Positions 25,301-39,499 of a stretch of 64,000 nucleotides of DNA are shown piece by piece. How positions within the stretch are numbered: position 1 is the stretch's first letter; every line of letters begins with the position of its first letter. The position numbers were made by a program, and so were the translations under genes. The stretch is taken from the NCBI GenBank assembly GCA_026261815.1, contig JAMPIT010000682.1, forward strand, positions 320,001-384,000, in the 5' to 3' direction. The notes beneath the pieces were generated by a model. The model was not told the origin of the DNA. It searched no databases and saw only the letters and a list, made by a program, of their open reading frames with translations. The stretch is from Monarcha castaneiventris obscurior. Its lineage: Eukaryota; Chordata; Aves; Passeriformes; Monarchidae.

Positions 25301-26263
25301 CAAAGTAGTATGTATTAAATCTCTCTCAATTCCAAAACAGCTGAGCTGTTGTTTGATCACTGCTCTATGAATGTGCAGAAAGGAATTTGTTTTTATAAGC
25401 TGGGAAAAAAGAGGGAACCAAAGTGTTTTTGGAATGATGGGAAAGTGTTGAAAACAAAAGGTAGGGAGCCCTGCCATCAGCTTCTATGTGGACCCTGACC
25501 AAATCATATAAACACTTATTTTTCCACCTGTGCATCATGAAAAAATCTTTTTTTCACACCTTTTTATTTTCTGTGTATTTTGAAACTACTCAGTGCTTCA
25601 ACTTCTTTCCATTGTCAAACTGAATACATAATAAAATAACTGAAATAAATAATAAAACCAGTTTTTGGCAGAATAAAATATTTTTTATGTGTACTGAACA
25701 TTTGTGTTTCTGTACAAGCAACAGATTGAGGTTCAGTTCAATACCTTTACTTTTTTTAAATACCAATATATGTTTTAAGGATGAAAAAATTATTTAAAAG
25801 CAACCATAGATCTTCATACTAAAAATGTCAGCTGGGATGATACTTCATAATCAAAACTGTCCAGTTAAAGGCATGGAGATTATATCCAAACAGGAAGTAT
25901 TCAAAATAGTTACTTTATGAATTATATACATTTATAGGAAGCTTAGTATCTCTAAACACAGTGCAATGTGCTTGTTCTAGGTGCTTACTCCAAATAAATT
26001 CCTCCTCTTTCTCTCTCCTAAAATGACAAAGGTTTTGAGAAATGTGAAGGCTAATTGATTTGTCTTCAGATATTACGTGATATTTTTACGCTGCAATCTT
26101 CTCTGAAGAATATTTGAACCACCTTTGTTGGACAGGAGCTTTGTTTGCAGCCTCTGCCACGTTGCTGTCAACTGAAAAATAAGTTGACTACGGAGAAAAT
26201 TTGGACTTTGTAAGAATAACATGATGAAAGTGTGTTGATGTTGCAGAACAGACGTTTTCAAAA
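22335..26263. other. Non-coding stretch, no gene seen
   Basis: About 3.9 kb of AT-rich sequence with short unrecognised open frames. A part near 22,585-22,720 contains several TAAT/ATTA motifs and could be a conserved non-coding element, but nothing here proves that. Confidence 0.5.
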
Positions 26264-26455
26264 GCCACTGGCACAGGGTGCCCAGAGCAGCTGTGGCTGC
26301 CCCTGGATCCCTGGCAGTGCCCAAGGCCAGGCTGGACACTGGGGCTTGGAGCAGCCTGGGACAGTGGGAGGTGTCCCTGCCATGGCAGGGGGGGCACTGG
26401 ATGGGATTTAAGGGTCTCTTCCAACCCAAATCATTCTGGGATTCCGTAGTTCTAT
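26264..26455 (+). mobile_element. CR1 LINE 3' end, sense
   Basis: The best-preserved CR1 copy in the window. In order it has ACTGGCACAGGGTGCCCAGAG, the CTGTGGCTGCCCC block, GGCCAGGCTGGACA, GTGTCCCTGCCATGGCAGG, the CTTCCAACCCAAATCATTC block, and a partly decayed octamer tail (GGGATTCCGTAGTTCTAT). The body upstream is missing, the usual 5' truncation of CR1. It represents the 3' untranslated region, so no reverse-transcriptase domain is expected. The 118-codon minus-strand frame over it is spurious. Confidence 0.95.
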
Positions 26456-26655
26456 AATAAGTGAGTTACGGGGTTTTAGGTAAATACACGACATGTAGAT
26501 TCCTAAAATCTTGAAAGTCTGTATTAAACTTGTGTCTCCTTAGACATTCACCATTTTGAAAGGCCTGGCTATTTCCTGCCACACCAAATATCACCTCTTT
26601 AAAGGTATGAATTTACAGGGGTCTTCCTTAAACAAACACCTGCTGGTAGGACTGC

Positions 26656-26712
26656 CTTTTTGTACCTTTCACTCCTTTTTGTACCTTTCACTCCTTTTTG
26701 TACCTTTCACTA
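26656..26712. repeat. 19-bp tandem triplication
   Basis: TGTACC starts at 26661, 26680 and 26699, giving three copies of a 19-base unit (core TTTTTGTACCTTTCACTCC) that are almost identical and therefore probably young. Confidence 0.93.
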
Positions 26713-29700
26713 GTTTGTCTCACAAAGCTTATTTGCTTTTCTGGAAGCATTTTGAGTTAGGAATTCTCATGAGCTACCCTGCCCTTTGCCAACAAGGATA
26801 TTTCAGCTGATTTCAGCATAACCTCAGTAAGCTGCTGAACACAGGCACAGACTTACTGCAATGTCTTTTCCACCATCTGTCATTTATAATTTTCAGGGTT
26901 TAGTGCTTCCCTGAAGAAAAATGTCTTCTACCGAGCCCTGCACTTTGCAACCATTTTTAGTCTTGTAGATCAACCTTGATCCCCTCTAAGCTTTCACGAA
27001 ATCTGCATCCATTCTGACAGACAACTGCACTTTTTAACCACCTCTGTCATTTCTGTGCAGAAGCCTTGGAGCACTTTATGGAGCACAGAGCAAGAATCAT
27101 CTTCCTTCCCAACCCATCCTTAACTCCATATTTATATCCAAAGAGCAGTGATGTGTTCAGTAGCAGAGGGCATCCTACCAGGGTCTGATTTAGTACAAGA
27201 GAAAGATGTTTCCTTTTCCACACACTGCTTTTTATACCGGAATAAATAACTACATGCAGCACAGGAAACACTTCCTCTAATCCAATTTCTTTCAAAAAGT
27301 AAACATTCATGTTTAAATATCCTGCCTGACATTCACTGATGTTGTTACACAAATTTCTACATCATCAAAATGGCTTCACTTTAAGGGACTGAGCGCTGCA
27401 ATTTAAAAAATCTGTGGCTTACAAAAAAAAAGAGGTAAAACATTTTCCAAAGAAAAAAAAAAAAGGGTGTGAGAAATTGTTTGCTAATGGTTTAATATAC
27501 TTTTGATGAATGTCAGGCAGGAGGTGCCTGAAAATGAAGGAATCATTGTTTTCAAAATAAACAGATAAGGAAAAATAATATCACCGAATCTGACACCACG
27601 CAGATATGTGCAATAATTGAGCTGTCACCATTTCTTTAAAAATACATGAAATCTCTCTATTTATTAGCAGGGAGCTGCATCCTTACTGACAGGTAAATCT
27701 GATCACAGGACAAGTGGCTGCCACTGCCATTCTTGCCCCTCCGAGCAGAAACTGGCACATATACAAGTGAGAAATGAAAGATTAGCACAGAAAGACTTGC
27801 TCTTTGTGTCAAATTTAAGAAAAACAGACTGATTTTTCTACTATTTCTTGCTTTGCCTGACTGAGCAAATAAAAAAAAAAGAAAAAAAAAGTTCCTGCGA
27901 GTCTCCTCCTTTGTATCTTTTGTCCTCTGATCATTCCAGCTGTCTCTAATTATTCCTGCTCTGAGCTTTTATTTCTTGGCTAGTCATAAGAAGTTTCTAA
28001 TCTGTTGCTTTGCAACACAAATTTAAAGTCAATTTTAGCTGTTAAGCCTCGCACAGTGCCAATAATGCTAAGGCAGATGATACTTTTCTATAACCAGAAA
28101 ATAGTTCAAAAATAACAAGAAAAGAATGAAAAAAAATTTAAGCAGAAGACGACAGATCCAAAGCAAAAAATGTAAGAGCTAGGAACTTTGAGGCAATGAA
28201 ATAAACAAAATAATTCTTCTGAAAATTGAACTTCAGTGTTGTATGGAAACTTCTACTCGAAAGTGATTTGGAGAAGAAATTTTTAGTTGCCACCATCAGC
28301 AAAATGAAAGTTGCCTACAAAGTCATTGCAGAGGGATTTTAAGATTCCGGTTGAATTAAATCTGATTAAATTCTGTGTTGATAATTTGAAATTGTTTACA
28401 TAGGGAAAATCCAAACTGCTAGGTAGTTAAGGGATCTGAGCAACCTATTGCTCCTAATGAAAAATATAATGGAGTTTAAGTAGATAATCCTATGAAAATG
28501 TCACCTGAATGTAGAGAGAGATACATATATAACTTATTAAGAATTTAAGGAGAGAGGGCACTGCATGAGGTAATTTATCTGCATCTTATGCTTCAACATG
28601 GACCTCACTGCTTGAAATTATTAAAAACCCTCTACACTGTGGTTTATTTCCAAACACAATTTTGCATAATTACCTGTTTAGTGGCAGTATCCTCCTCCTC
28701 CTCCCAAGTTATTTATGGAAAATGAAAACTAACCAGTTTGAAAGCTTTTCCCTTCCTTTCACCATTGCAAAATATATGCCTGCTTTTCAATGGGAAAAAA
28801 ACCCTAACCACCTTTTGCCGTTTAAAAGAGTATTTCCTATTTATGTGTCTCTATTTTCTCCCCAAACCAGTTTTTTCAGCTCAGAGATTTTGTGTGTTTG
28901 TGACATAAATACGAAAAACAGGCCCTTTGTACCAAATCTTACCTTTTAATTACATCTTAACTCTACTGTGAAGATAATTTTCCACTTTGACCAACATTAA
29001 CTAGAAGAACAAACACATTAGGTTTTTAACAGTTACTTAACAAATATTATACTCTACATTAGCTACCAAACACTGGCAAAGTAACAGGTAATATTATAAT
29101 TAAGAACAAGACATTTTTCTGAGCTTTTTTTTTTGTGAATCCTCATGGTCCAGTAGGGCTACATTTTCATTAGGAGGTTTGAGTCATTAAGTTTCATCAC
29201 TCTCACTAGAACACAATTTTTCTGACATCAGGTTGTATCTCTGGGAAGATTTATGTACATAAGCTTTAAGTTAGCCACTTAATTTCGGGAAAAAAAATGT
29301 TTAAAATCAATATTATAAAAATAATCTTCTTTCTTTTCAAAAAACCCAACCAATTTGTAGTGTGTAACATACAAAAAAAGTAAAATTAAGAGTCAAATCT
29401 AATGAAAATTGAGAGCCAGAAGAAATTAAAATTGCAAGTCTAATACATTGTGGTTTTCTGGCCAGATTTTCAACCCTACTTTCTGCAAAAAAAATCTATA
29501 TTTTCTGTGTGGTCAGAATGACTTCCCCAGGTGCCATGAAAATATTATTGCAATAGTTACACAAGGTATGACTTTTAGAAAAGAGTTGGGCTATTTATTG
29601 ATCCTGCAGTCCTTTGATGTCCTAACAGCCCACAGAAATGACAACGATATTATTAATTAGAACAGTAATTCCAGAGGAGAGGACTGCCTGGAACCCACAG

Positions 29701-32700
29701 TCAGTTCCAGCCTTTCTTCTGCCTCACTGCTACCTTAGAATGTTCTGTGGCAATTTAATCAGGACTGCTTGTGGTAAAAGGAAATATATGGGCTGAATGA
29801 AGGGTAAGTGTTTTCAGGGATGCTTGGGTTTTTTACATCATTATTTACTTTGCAATCATGTTACTGAAAAGCAAAAATTTTCATAAGAACCCGGTTATTG
29901 TTTAGCACAGAAGACAAATGCAGGGAAGATGAAAAAGGAGCATTCTGTACAAAAAAAAAAGAAATATGGCCCTCCATTTTAGCAATCCAAGTCCAACAGT
30001 TTTGCTACCTGTAAAAAGTCAGATCAGTAGAGTGGTTTATTTAGATTACATTTTCATTTCCTCCAAAATTCTGTTCTCGTTCCTGGTTCTCTGAAGGCTC
30101 AATGGGTCAAGACCTGGAGTCCAGACAAAAAAAATAAAAAAAATTAACTCACAAAACTTAAGCATGGAATAAAACTCCATTTTAATCTCAGTAATGATAT
30201 ATTATACAGTGTTAGACATTAGCAATGGAGACGATAAATTAAGAAAGCCACTACATATGGAAATATCATGGTCTGCCTCTCAGAACCATTTACCCAGCTG
30301 TCACGCCAATGAGCAATTTCCTCTTGCAAAATCAAAGTGCTTACATAATATCAAACACATTCAAAACCCTAGCTTTCATTTAGTTCTACTCTGCTTTCCT
30401 TTCTTTCTTTCAAGTGTAATCCCTCTTCCCAGAGCCCAAATATTCCTGCTAAACCCACAATATTGTCAGGTGGTAGATGCAACCACCAAACTTCTCATTT
30501 TTCTCAGCTCTGGAAGAGGAAATCGCTCCTTTGAGATGAGGACAAACATGTAAAACCACCTAAACTAGATTTTTTTCAGGTGGGTTCGGATATTTAGGAT
30601 TGGAGTCACCATTTATGAGGCCTGTCCAGTTTACCTCTATCTGTCTTTACTACTGACATGTAATTCTGCACCTAAAGCATCCTTAGAAACACCCCAGCTT
30701 CCGACTGTGCCTGACTTCTGTGCAGAAAGCAGCCAGCACCTTGCTGACAGAAGGTTTAAGCTGCAAGCTTAATATGCATAGCAGCACAGAATTTAGCTCA
30801 AAATGCAATTATCTATGACCTGTGCTGTCAAAAAATTAACTGTGGTGATGACTGCGTGATAGTCCCAGGAACAGAACTCTTCCCTGCATGATAAACCTTG
30901 ATTTCTAACCCTGACAGAGCCTGGCAGAAACCATCTCCTACCATTCAGAAAAGGTTTTTAGCACTCAAGGCTATGTTAAATGTTAGAAATAGCCCATTTA
31001 ACAACACATACCACAGCACTGTGAGGATTGCACAAGACTGAGCCAGCTCAGTGCTGCTTTGAGTAAAACAAGACATGTCCTGAGGTTTCAGTAGGGGTTT
31101 CTTAAATAGGTATATAAGTTCTAAAGTCAGGCATTTACTAATAATGGAGCTTTAACACCGGCAAATCTATTTTAGAAGCAGCAAAATATAGCCAATATTG
31201 AATAATTTATACCATACCCACAAGCATTTCATTACTCTTCCTTTTCTGATAAACTGTAATTATTTCCTGCTCAAGGCCAAGTCACATCAATTGAAAAAAA
31301 CAACTTTGGAGAGTTGATTTTCTGAGCTGAGCTTTCAGAATCCCTGTATTAGAGTAAGACAGGTTGAGATTGGAAGGCAAATATTCTATGCTCCACTAAC
31401 AGGAAAGCTCAAACCCTTCTGTAGAGAGACAGGTTTGCATTCTTCCACGCTGTCAGGGCATCCTCCACACCTACACTGCCCCCCTACAACTTGCACATAA
31501 TTTACAATTTCACCTACATTCTTCCCTCTGCATTATTTTTACCACCACTGGCATTGTCACACATGGGTAGCTCCAGCCACCAACCAGGGAACACCATCAC
31601 CTCATACAGCCATGGAATATTATCCTAGTTTTAGGAAAGAAAGATGAAATAGCAGAGAAATTAATCACTTGTCTAAATCAGACAGAAAATCTATAAATGG
31701 CAGAGAACTGAAGCTGTATTTCTGGGGTTATAATCATAAGAACATCTTTTATATTTATCTAGTGGCCTGCACTGAGGTTTTGTATGAGAAGCTGACAAAC
31801 ACTTCCTTGGATGTTGAGTCCAAATCTTCTCTGGAGACCATAAATTTCAAAACCTCATTAGCGATGTCCTGCATTTAGAAATAAAAAAAACCAAGAAGTA
31901 CCAATTTAAAAATAATAATTAACAGACTTTTAAAAGTCAGCTGACAGAAGCATACGGTACAGTAATTAAAATTGACTTCATTTCTGCCTTGTCAGGTTTC
32001 AAAATTAATTGCCTCTCCAAAAATGTCTACAAGACAGCTCTTGTGTTATGGAGATCGATTTAGGAATAGCCACTATCTGAAAGGGGAGACAGTTAACATG
32101 CAGCACTTCAATACATGCCAAAACTAAAATCAGAGAGATTTATGGTTTTATTTTTAAAACATCACAAAAATTTCAGTGTTGGGTCTCCTAGGAAGGATTT
32201 CCTGCACTAAAGAGGCTCCATGATCTGGTTATCTGCACCATGGGATGTATGGGAACATGCTGTGGCTCCCACTCCTTTCAGGAAAGCTTTGAATGCCATC
32301 TGATTGATTGCAAAGTAGTAATTTACATTAATGTAAATAATGTGTGCAGTATTTTCATAATAATCCTGAGAACAGAGGCATATACAGCTGTTCTGAGCAA
32401 CAGCTCTAGAGGAAACATCAGTTTCATTGGACCATTGTCTGTTTTCAACTTCCCCAGACTCCTGAAATACAACAAAGCCAGGAAAAAAAAAGGACTTCAA
32501 GCAACAGAGAGCCTAATATGTTGTGAAAACAGCAAATTAAACAGAAAGCCAAGGATGCAAGTGCTGCTTTTGTCGCTAAGATGTCTGTGACAGGGAAGGT
32601 GAACAAAACACACACAGAATAGAAAACTGGTGTGAATTTACAAAGGAAAACCATGCTTAACAAGCTTGATGAAAATCACTGAAGAATAATAAAAGCTGAC

Positions 32701-32800
32701 AGCACTGACACGGGCAAGTTTACTTAAATTTGAGGAAGGCTCCCCTAAAAGAACGTTACAGGTGATTAACAAGTGCTGTGTGGATTCTGACGTGCTAAAG
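26713..32800. other. Non-coding stretch, no gene seen
   Basis: Six kb of AT-rich DNA. Open frames stay under 120 codons and none is recognisable. Short A tracts occur near 27425-27465 and 27870-27890. No LTR, CR1 or promoter can be supported. Confidence 0.55.
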
Positions 32801-32877
32801 GGGAAAAGAAAAAAAAAAGAAAAGAAAAAAAAAAAGAAAAGAAAAAAAAAAGAAAAGAAAAAAAAAGAAAGGAAATA
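32801..32877. repeat. A-rich purine tract, (GAAAA)n-like
   Basis: About 75 bases made only of A and G, with GAAAAG at near-regular intervals of about 16 bases. The minus-strand frame reads as a Phe/Ser-rich peptide and is an artefact. Confidence 0.9.
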
Positions 32878-33883
32878 AGAAAGCATATTAAAATCAGCAT
32901 AATTCTGTGAGTCAGTGACAGGAGTGACTCTGAGACACACTAGAAGAGGGCACACTGCAGGACTCCAGTTTGCATCTTTTTTCAAGAGGTGTGACTTTGC
33001 TTTCTTCTAAAGCACAAGTCCCCAGACAGCTCCAAAATATGTCAGAGGATTAGTCTATGTAAAAATACTCCAGCAAAAATCAGGTGTGGTTCTCTCTAGC
33101 ATAATTATTCAGTTGACACCATGTTTCCCCTTTCACAGAGATGGTGTTTAATATTTACATATTATGCATTTCTCAAGTGCAGCACTGCTTCTGAAGAGTT
33201 CAGGTTTTTGCTTAACTCTCCTGGTCAAGTCACTTCTCCTTGAAATTTTTTTTAGTGATGGCAATATTCTGTCCAAAGTACAGTATAATGCAGCAATGTG
33301 GTATTACAATAAAATATTTTGGAGACAAAGACTTTCCATTTTGGTTGCACTGGTCCCTGCATTCAGTCTATAAAATTCTGAAGGGCTTTTCTCAATGTAG
33401 AAGCTATATATATGTAAATCACTTTAATCATTTTTGCTACAACATGAGCATCTCACAATGCTCATAAAACATGTTTCAGAATTATTTGGGTGTTATTTCC
33501 AACTTTCTTCAGTAAAAGACTTTCCTAGTATAACTTCAGGGTCAGAGTCTATCAAGCAAACACTATGAAAGTACCTGATAAATTTCACCGTATCATTTGC
33601 AGGACATTTTCCATCCATATTCAAGTCAGAAATTGTTTTCATTTTCCACGCATTTATTCATCTCATAACATCACACATAGATTCAGTCTCTTCTTTCAAT
33701 TTGCTGGAAGAAACTCGTATTTTAACTGCATTAATTCTAGAAAACTTCATTTGTAAAAACTGTATACTCATGTTAAGACAAATGGCCTAGAGCTTGAAAC
33801 TCCATTTCAAATGCAAATACAAATGTTTTTTGAAGAACAGCAGTTTCCACCAGATTCTTTATGTTTCTTTATCTACAAAGCTC

Positions 33884-33916
<33 letters not shown>

Positions 33917-34304
33917 AAATAATAAATTTCAAAACCAGAGCTTTGGTGCTGAAGGAAGTCATCAGCCTCATTAAAAAATACAGAGACATGTCCTGAAATC
34001 TGCTTTGCTATTTTTCTGCATAACTTAACATCTGAGAGAGTAGGACAAATTTAAATTGCTCATGTATCAAAGTAAGCATTCTGTACAAGACTTGCATACT
34101 GGAATAGGTTGCCTCATAATAGTAGCACTGAATTTAAATACAGCGTGCATACATGATATTACCAATTTGTAAGGTTTCAGCTGGGCCCTACCTTGGTTTT
34201 AATGGATTGTTCCTTAGAAATCAACAGCAAAAAGGCTCTTAGGCAGAACACAGGGAATTGGAACTTCCAGCAGCCTAGGAAGTCCATCTTGCTGGGAAAG
34301 AGTT
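32878..34304. other. Non-coding stretch with a poly(A) run
   Basis: AT-rich sequence. A run of about 28 A lies at 33,888-33,915; no recognisable retroposed body sits upstream of it, and no flanking duplication was found. No gene seen. Confidence 0.55.
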
Positions 34305-34380
34305 ACAGACTCACAGACTGGCTAGGGCTGGAAAGGACCTTAAATATCATCTCCTGCCCCCACCACCCCCCAGCCAAGGA
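34305..34380 (-). mobile_element. CR1 LINE 3'-end fragment, antisense
   Basis: The + strand has TCACAGACTGGCTAGGGCTGG, listed here by its core GGGCTGGAAAGGACCTTAAA, followed by a C-rich stretch. This matches the reverse complement of the CR1 end (octamer, then the GGTTGGAAAGGACC block). It is short and diverged. Confidence 0.75.
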
Positions 34381-34750
34381 TTGATTGTTTCTGAGAAATA
34401 CTCACATATGTCAGAGAAAAGAGAGAAAGTTGTTACTAACATAAACCCTGTAGGGCAAGTAACATTATTTACAGCTGTTTACTGAATCATTCTGAATAAT
34501 GCCAAAAAAAAAATCTGCAACCCTGAAGACTAAACAGGGTATGAAATATAATATTTAACAGTAAATTCAATGAGCTATTGGCAATTTGATTAGGGAAATA
34601 ACATTGCTGTAAGTCAAAAAGGAAATCCATTACTGTAAGAAAGCATCTGACTCATATGCAACAGTGAATTTTGATACATTGCTTTTTTTTAAGATCCCGC
34701 AGGTCTGCAATCAAATTACACAAAAATCACCAGTACAGCTGGATTGAGTT

Positions 34751-34856
34751 TGTGCGGCCTGGTTTTGTTTTCGGGGGGGAAGGCTTCTGTGAGAAGCTGC
34801 TGGAAGCTTCCCCCATGTCCAGCAGAGCCAACCCAGCACAGCAACAGATCCGAAAC
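34751..34856 (+). mobile_element. Truncated avian ERV LTR, 5' part
   Basis: The segment begins TGTGCGGCCTGGTTTTG, has a run of G, then the block CTGTGAGAAGCTGCTGGAAG, CTTCCCCCATGTCC and AGCAGAGCCAA. I recognise this as the start of a widespread avian endogenous-retrovirus LTR. Similarity is lost after about 34,856, so the 3' part of the LTR (promoter and poly(A) region) is missing. Family assignment is from memory. Confidence 0.65.
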
Positions 34857-37800
34857 TGTGACTGATTGATCAGAATAATTATTCAGAATGATTGATCAGT
34901 GTCACATGCATGATGCATTCATAAAGCACATGAATCTTCACTTGATAGATAAGCAAGGACAGGCAGCACTCTCCCCTGATGTGGGAATTCTGCAGGAGCC
35001 TTGTACATCGTAATTAATCACCAGAGTGACCCAGCTTGTGTTTATGTTATCCCATTGACTGAGCAGACAAGGATAAATTGGATATCAAGGAACTGGAAGA
35101 ACACTGTAGGTATCAGAACCACAGTCTCCATTATGTGATTATTAGCACTCAGTTAAAAAAAAAAAAATCTTGTCTGATGAGATGTACAGGACATGAAACT
35201 CAGATCAGCACTGGATGAATTGTCTTGCCTGCACTACAAATTTTTTCACACATTTTCCATATTTATGATCTCCTATTCAAGGCTTCACTTGCCATTCCAC
35301 CAGTTTATTTAGTTTTTCTCACGTGAAAACAAAATTTTCCAAATCACACAGGCGACTCCACAGAAGAGAAATCAGATTTAATATTTTTATTTTTTTTTCT
35401 AGGAAGGTGCAATACCTAAAAAGCACAAAAATGCATTGAAACTGGAAGCTATACTGTTCTGCAGTGGCTGCCAGCTCAGATCTGTGGGCATTTTGCTACT
35501 TATACACAATTAATGAAAAAGAGAGTACTGCCTCTCAGTACCTTAATTCTCTAATTAAATATGGGTTGCTAACAGCCCTGTCATACTTATTTCAGACAAG
35601 TTTTTACCCCTACATTTTGCTAATCCTTTTTTAGTCTTTAAAAAGTGCTGTAAGAAGGTTGTAAGTGAAGAAAATTGGACTGTTGAGCTCATTTAGGAAA
35701 AGCTTAATACTTTTTCCTCCTTTCTTCCCTCTACGGTCATAGCTATTTTACTAATTAGTATGCATTCTATAATTAGTGCAGTATTCAGTATTCATTTCAG
35801 TTACATTTTTTATTTCCCAAATCCAGTTTTAAGTATTCTTTATAGTTTTTTAGAACAGTATTTGATGGACACTTGATTCTCATCATTACACTGGCACTGC
35901 AGTATCTGGATCAAACCAATATGCTCACTTTAAATTGCTTAATAATACTGATCATTATTGTAAATCCATTCATTTAAGGACCACATTGCAATACAAAATA
36001 CCATCAAAAGATTAAAAGGACTTGGGTTTTTTTTTTTTTTTCAAAATATTATGGATACCATTTTATCAAGCATAAGCTGCATATTTTGCACAAAGTTACC
36101 AAAAAGAAGGGATGGATTTTCTGATGAGGTAAATTGTCATAGCAACAATGAAGTCATGATCCATGACTTCAATACCTGACCCCAGATGTAAAAAATGAGG
36201 TACTTAGATTTGGGTTTGTGTCACAGGAATCAAAGGATTTGGTCCATAACCTTGTATAATAAATCAGTAGGATATTTGTGCCCATAAAGAACTTTAGGAA
36301 AATGCAATCATAGGTACAGCTGGTTGCTAAACACTTTCACACTCATAGAAAATCCCCATAATTGAAAAAAGATGTATAAAGTCTGATTTGCACACAATTT
36401 TCTCTGCCCTTTGGGTCAACAAGCTGTGCTACTGAATATGTCTCTCTGCAGCTAAAGTCAACATCCACTCAAAAATAGTAATAACACATTTCACAAATGA
36501 AGATAGAAAGTAAACACTCGACAGAAAGTAACAGTGGAAAAGAAGAAAAACAATTTGCATGTTCTGATCTCTCCTGTTGGAAGCAAGGTAAGATTATATT
36601 TCTATTTTTTTTCCTCAGGAATGCCAGAGGTAAAGCACCCAGGCTCCCTGCAGTGGAGTCAGTACAAATGTTTTGGTGGAAATGACGAATAATGCTGTTG
36701 TACATTCTGATTCTGCAATCAGAAAGGATTGTTCCATAAACAAGGAATGCTTTCCAGAAGAAAACCCACGCTGCTGTTATTTCTGCTTTATCCCATCAGG
36801 GCAAGGAAAGACCCTTGGGCAGAGACAGTTTCAAGTTCCCACAGGGCATTCAGCTGCATGTTCAAAGCTCACGTCTTGGGGATGCATTTTTATTGTCACG
36901 TTTCTGCAGGCCTGCTTCTAGGAAGAAGGGAGTTAAAAGTTCCCCTTCAAAGTGTAATTCCATTGAGTCGTAAGTATTTTGCTCCAGATAGATTACGTTT
37001 AACAAGCATTTAGTATATTAAGCACAGGATTCCCATGGTTCTTTGTGTGAATTCATGTCCAGAGCACAGGCCAGTCCTTAGATTTGGATAGTTTCAATGT
37101 TGGGAAACTAAGATTTCCTGGTCCTGGTATAGCACATGGTGAGATATTTTAAAGAAATAAAGCCTATTAACTTCTAATTCCAGTCCTAATACGCTTGTAA
37201 TAAAGGTTCCTGCTACAAACCAAAAAGCTACACCCCCAAAAACCTCTAAAAGCTGTTAGATACTTAAGCAGATGAAGGTAATTAGGCTGTTAAGGAATCA
37301 TAAATCTTGACTGCTTATGCATCAGCCACAGCCTCTTAATTATCAAATGCTTTGTAGGCACGTTGTAAACAGAAACTTTAAAATATCTTTGGGTAGCTGC
37401 AAAAGTATAAGACTCCAGAGAGATGTGGGAGAGAATGGAATAGTGTCTGTTGAGATTTTGATAAATGGAATATGAAGATTGGGATATTTTAAGGAATAAA
37501 GGAAAGAAGTGAAACCTCTCCAGCACAGAGTGGTGCAGGTTGGTCTCACTTGTGCTTGAGAATAGCAAAATTCTCAATGATAATTTCAATAAGTGAGGCC
37601 CAATGTTCATTTATTGTACCGTGTGATTTTTTGATCAGTTGATTTTATAGATGATTATAGCACAAACCTGAAGTGTCAATTATCCTCACAAAAGATGAAC
37701 ATAACACACTTGAATCTTAAATTAGGAGAGGGAGTGGAAAAGGTATTCCAAAGGGAGCAATTCCACTCTGGAAGCACTTGTGGTACATAAATTGTAAGTG

Positions 37801-39499
37801 GTTCTTTGATTTTGGCCTTCACTGAATCTCTTTCTGTTTGTATACCTATTTAAGCCTTTATAACAAGTTTCTGCCTGCCTTAATATACAGAGAATCACAC
37901 TTGTCTTGTGGTCAGCAAAGCTGCTCATATTCACAGCATGATGGATGTTCACCTTTGGGAGTAAAAATGCACAGTCTGCCTTGCATAAATTTGAGTTATT
38001 CAGATGGTTTATGGAAATAACTCTGTGATTGTGCCAACAGGAGGCTTCTAAAGCTGAAGATGGAGCAGCAGCAGCAGCAAAGACATCTCTGGGAGAATAA
38101 GAACACAGCAGTGAGGCAGGACAAACCTCAGGCCAAACCCACTACCCCACCTCCGAGTGACCACGGGCAAATAACTTGAATAATAAATAATAAACAATAA
38201 AATAGCTCTAATGTACCACAGTTTTTTTTGTTTGTTCGTTTGTTTTTGCCTAAGCCCTCCTGTCCCTCAGAATTTGTATCCCGGGGTCTTCCTGAGACCG
38301 AGAAACTTTTCATGTGTTTAATACTCTTTCATAGAATTTTTATGTGTTAATTCTCCTGTTCTATCTAACCTTGAACACAGCTAGGCCACTGCTGTTTATA
38401 ACATTCTGCAACAAGTATTGCTGATTAAACTTCATAAAAATTATGTGTTTGAAGCTGCCTGATGTCCTTTAGGTCTTCTATCAGAAGAAAAAGTGAACAA
38501 GTAACGCCTTCTCCACACTGCTCATGCTTTCATATATGTCTACCAGGCCTCTTATTCATATATTTTTTTAAACTAAAGAGTCCTGCTTAATCTTTCCAAG
38601 TACAGAGACCCCTTTATAACTTTTATCATGCACGTTGCTGTTGTTGGTAAATCAGTGAATTCAGGGTGCATGTTCCTTCAAAGTCTTGAGAACGTATTTT
38701 GCTTTTTGTCTTGTGAGTGATCACAGTGTTTCAATAAGCCTCCTCACTAGGGCTCTGAAGATAAAGAGAAAATGGTGATGAGGAGGAGGAGGAGGAGTAC
38801 TTTCAGAACTGGAACAGATCAATTGTTTTTCTGCAGGATGAATGGGAAGGCATGAAAGGGATGAATAGAAAGGCCACATTCATTATGAAGAAATTAACTC
38901 TCTCACCCTTAACTGTAGCAGTTATCACATAAGAAAGCATTATGGCACTGCTGGTGGCTACTGGCTTGAAAAGTTCATTGTTGTACAGATAAAAATCCCT
39001 ACGAGAGCTTTTTTATTTTCACCTGTTCTTTGAGTATTTGGCCTTGGGGTTTTGTGGAACAAGTGAAGTTTCTGTTTCATCAACACTGTCTCATACTCTG
39101 CCTTCATTTCCAGCCATTCACGCACCTCCTGGGGCAATCTGATCCCCTGAATGCAGGAAATTAAGATCTGTGGATCAAATTACTGACTAATAATAATAAT
39201 TATCGTCAGCAGTAGCAGCAGTAGCAGCAGCAGCATCATAAAACCTGACTTGATCTTACTTAACTTCTCAATTTCTTATTTCTCTGCATTTGTCCTTGGC
39301 CATTTATGGCTTTTAATGTTGTGATCTGAATTAATTTTAATTTCTTCTTCTTTTTTTTTTTTACAAAAGCCATAAGTACATTCATATTCTGATAGGGCAT
39401 CTGCACAGTCCCAAATGGTCATTAAAAAAAGTTAGAAATACGTCTTTTGGAGTAGGCTCATAAATCTTGGAGCCTCCAAAAGACAAAATCACATAATAA
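34857..39499. other. Non-coding stretch with short trinucleotide repeats
   Basis: AT-rich sequence with no credible gene. Simple sequence includes T runs near 36,030, GTTT units near 38,224-38,245, (GCA)n near 38,066, (GAG)n at about 38,780-38,798 and (AGC/AGT)n at 39,207-39,236. Confidence 0.55.

Noticed and set aside
26073..26429. 118-codon minus-strand frame
   Set aside because: Most of it is the reverse complement of the CR1 3' untranslated end.
31360..31480. Possible CR1 fragment (GGTTGAGATTGGAAGG)
   Set aside because: Only one short block resembles CR1; the next diagnostic blocks and the octamer tail are missing.
32638..32985. 115-codon minus-strand frame with a Phe-rich segment
   Set aside because: The Phe/Ser-rich core is the GAAAA purine tract read in reverse.
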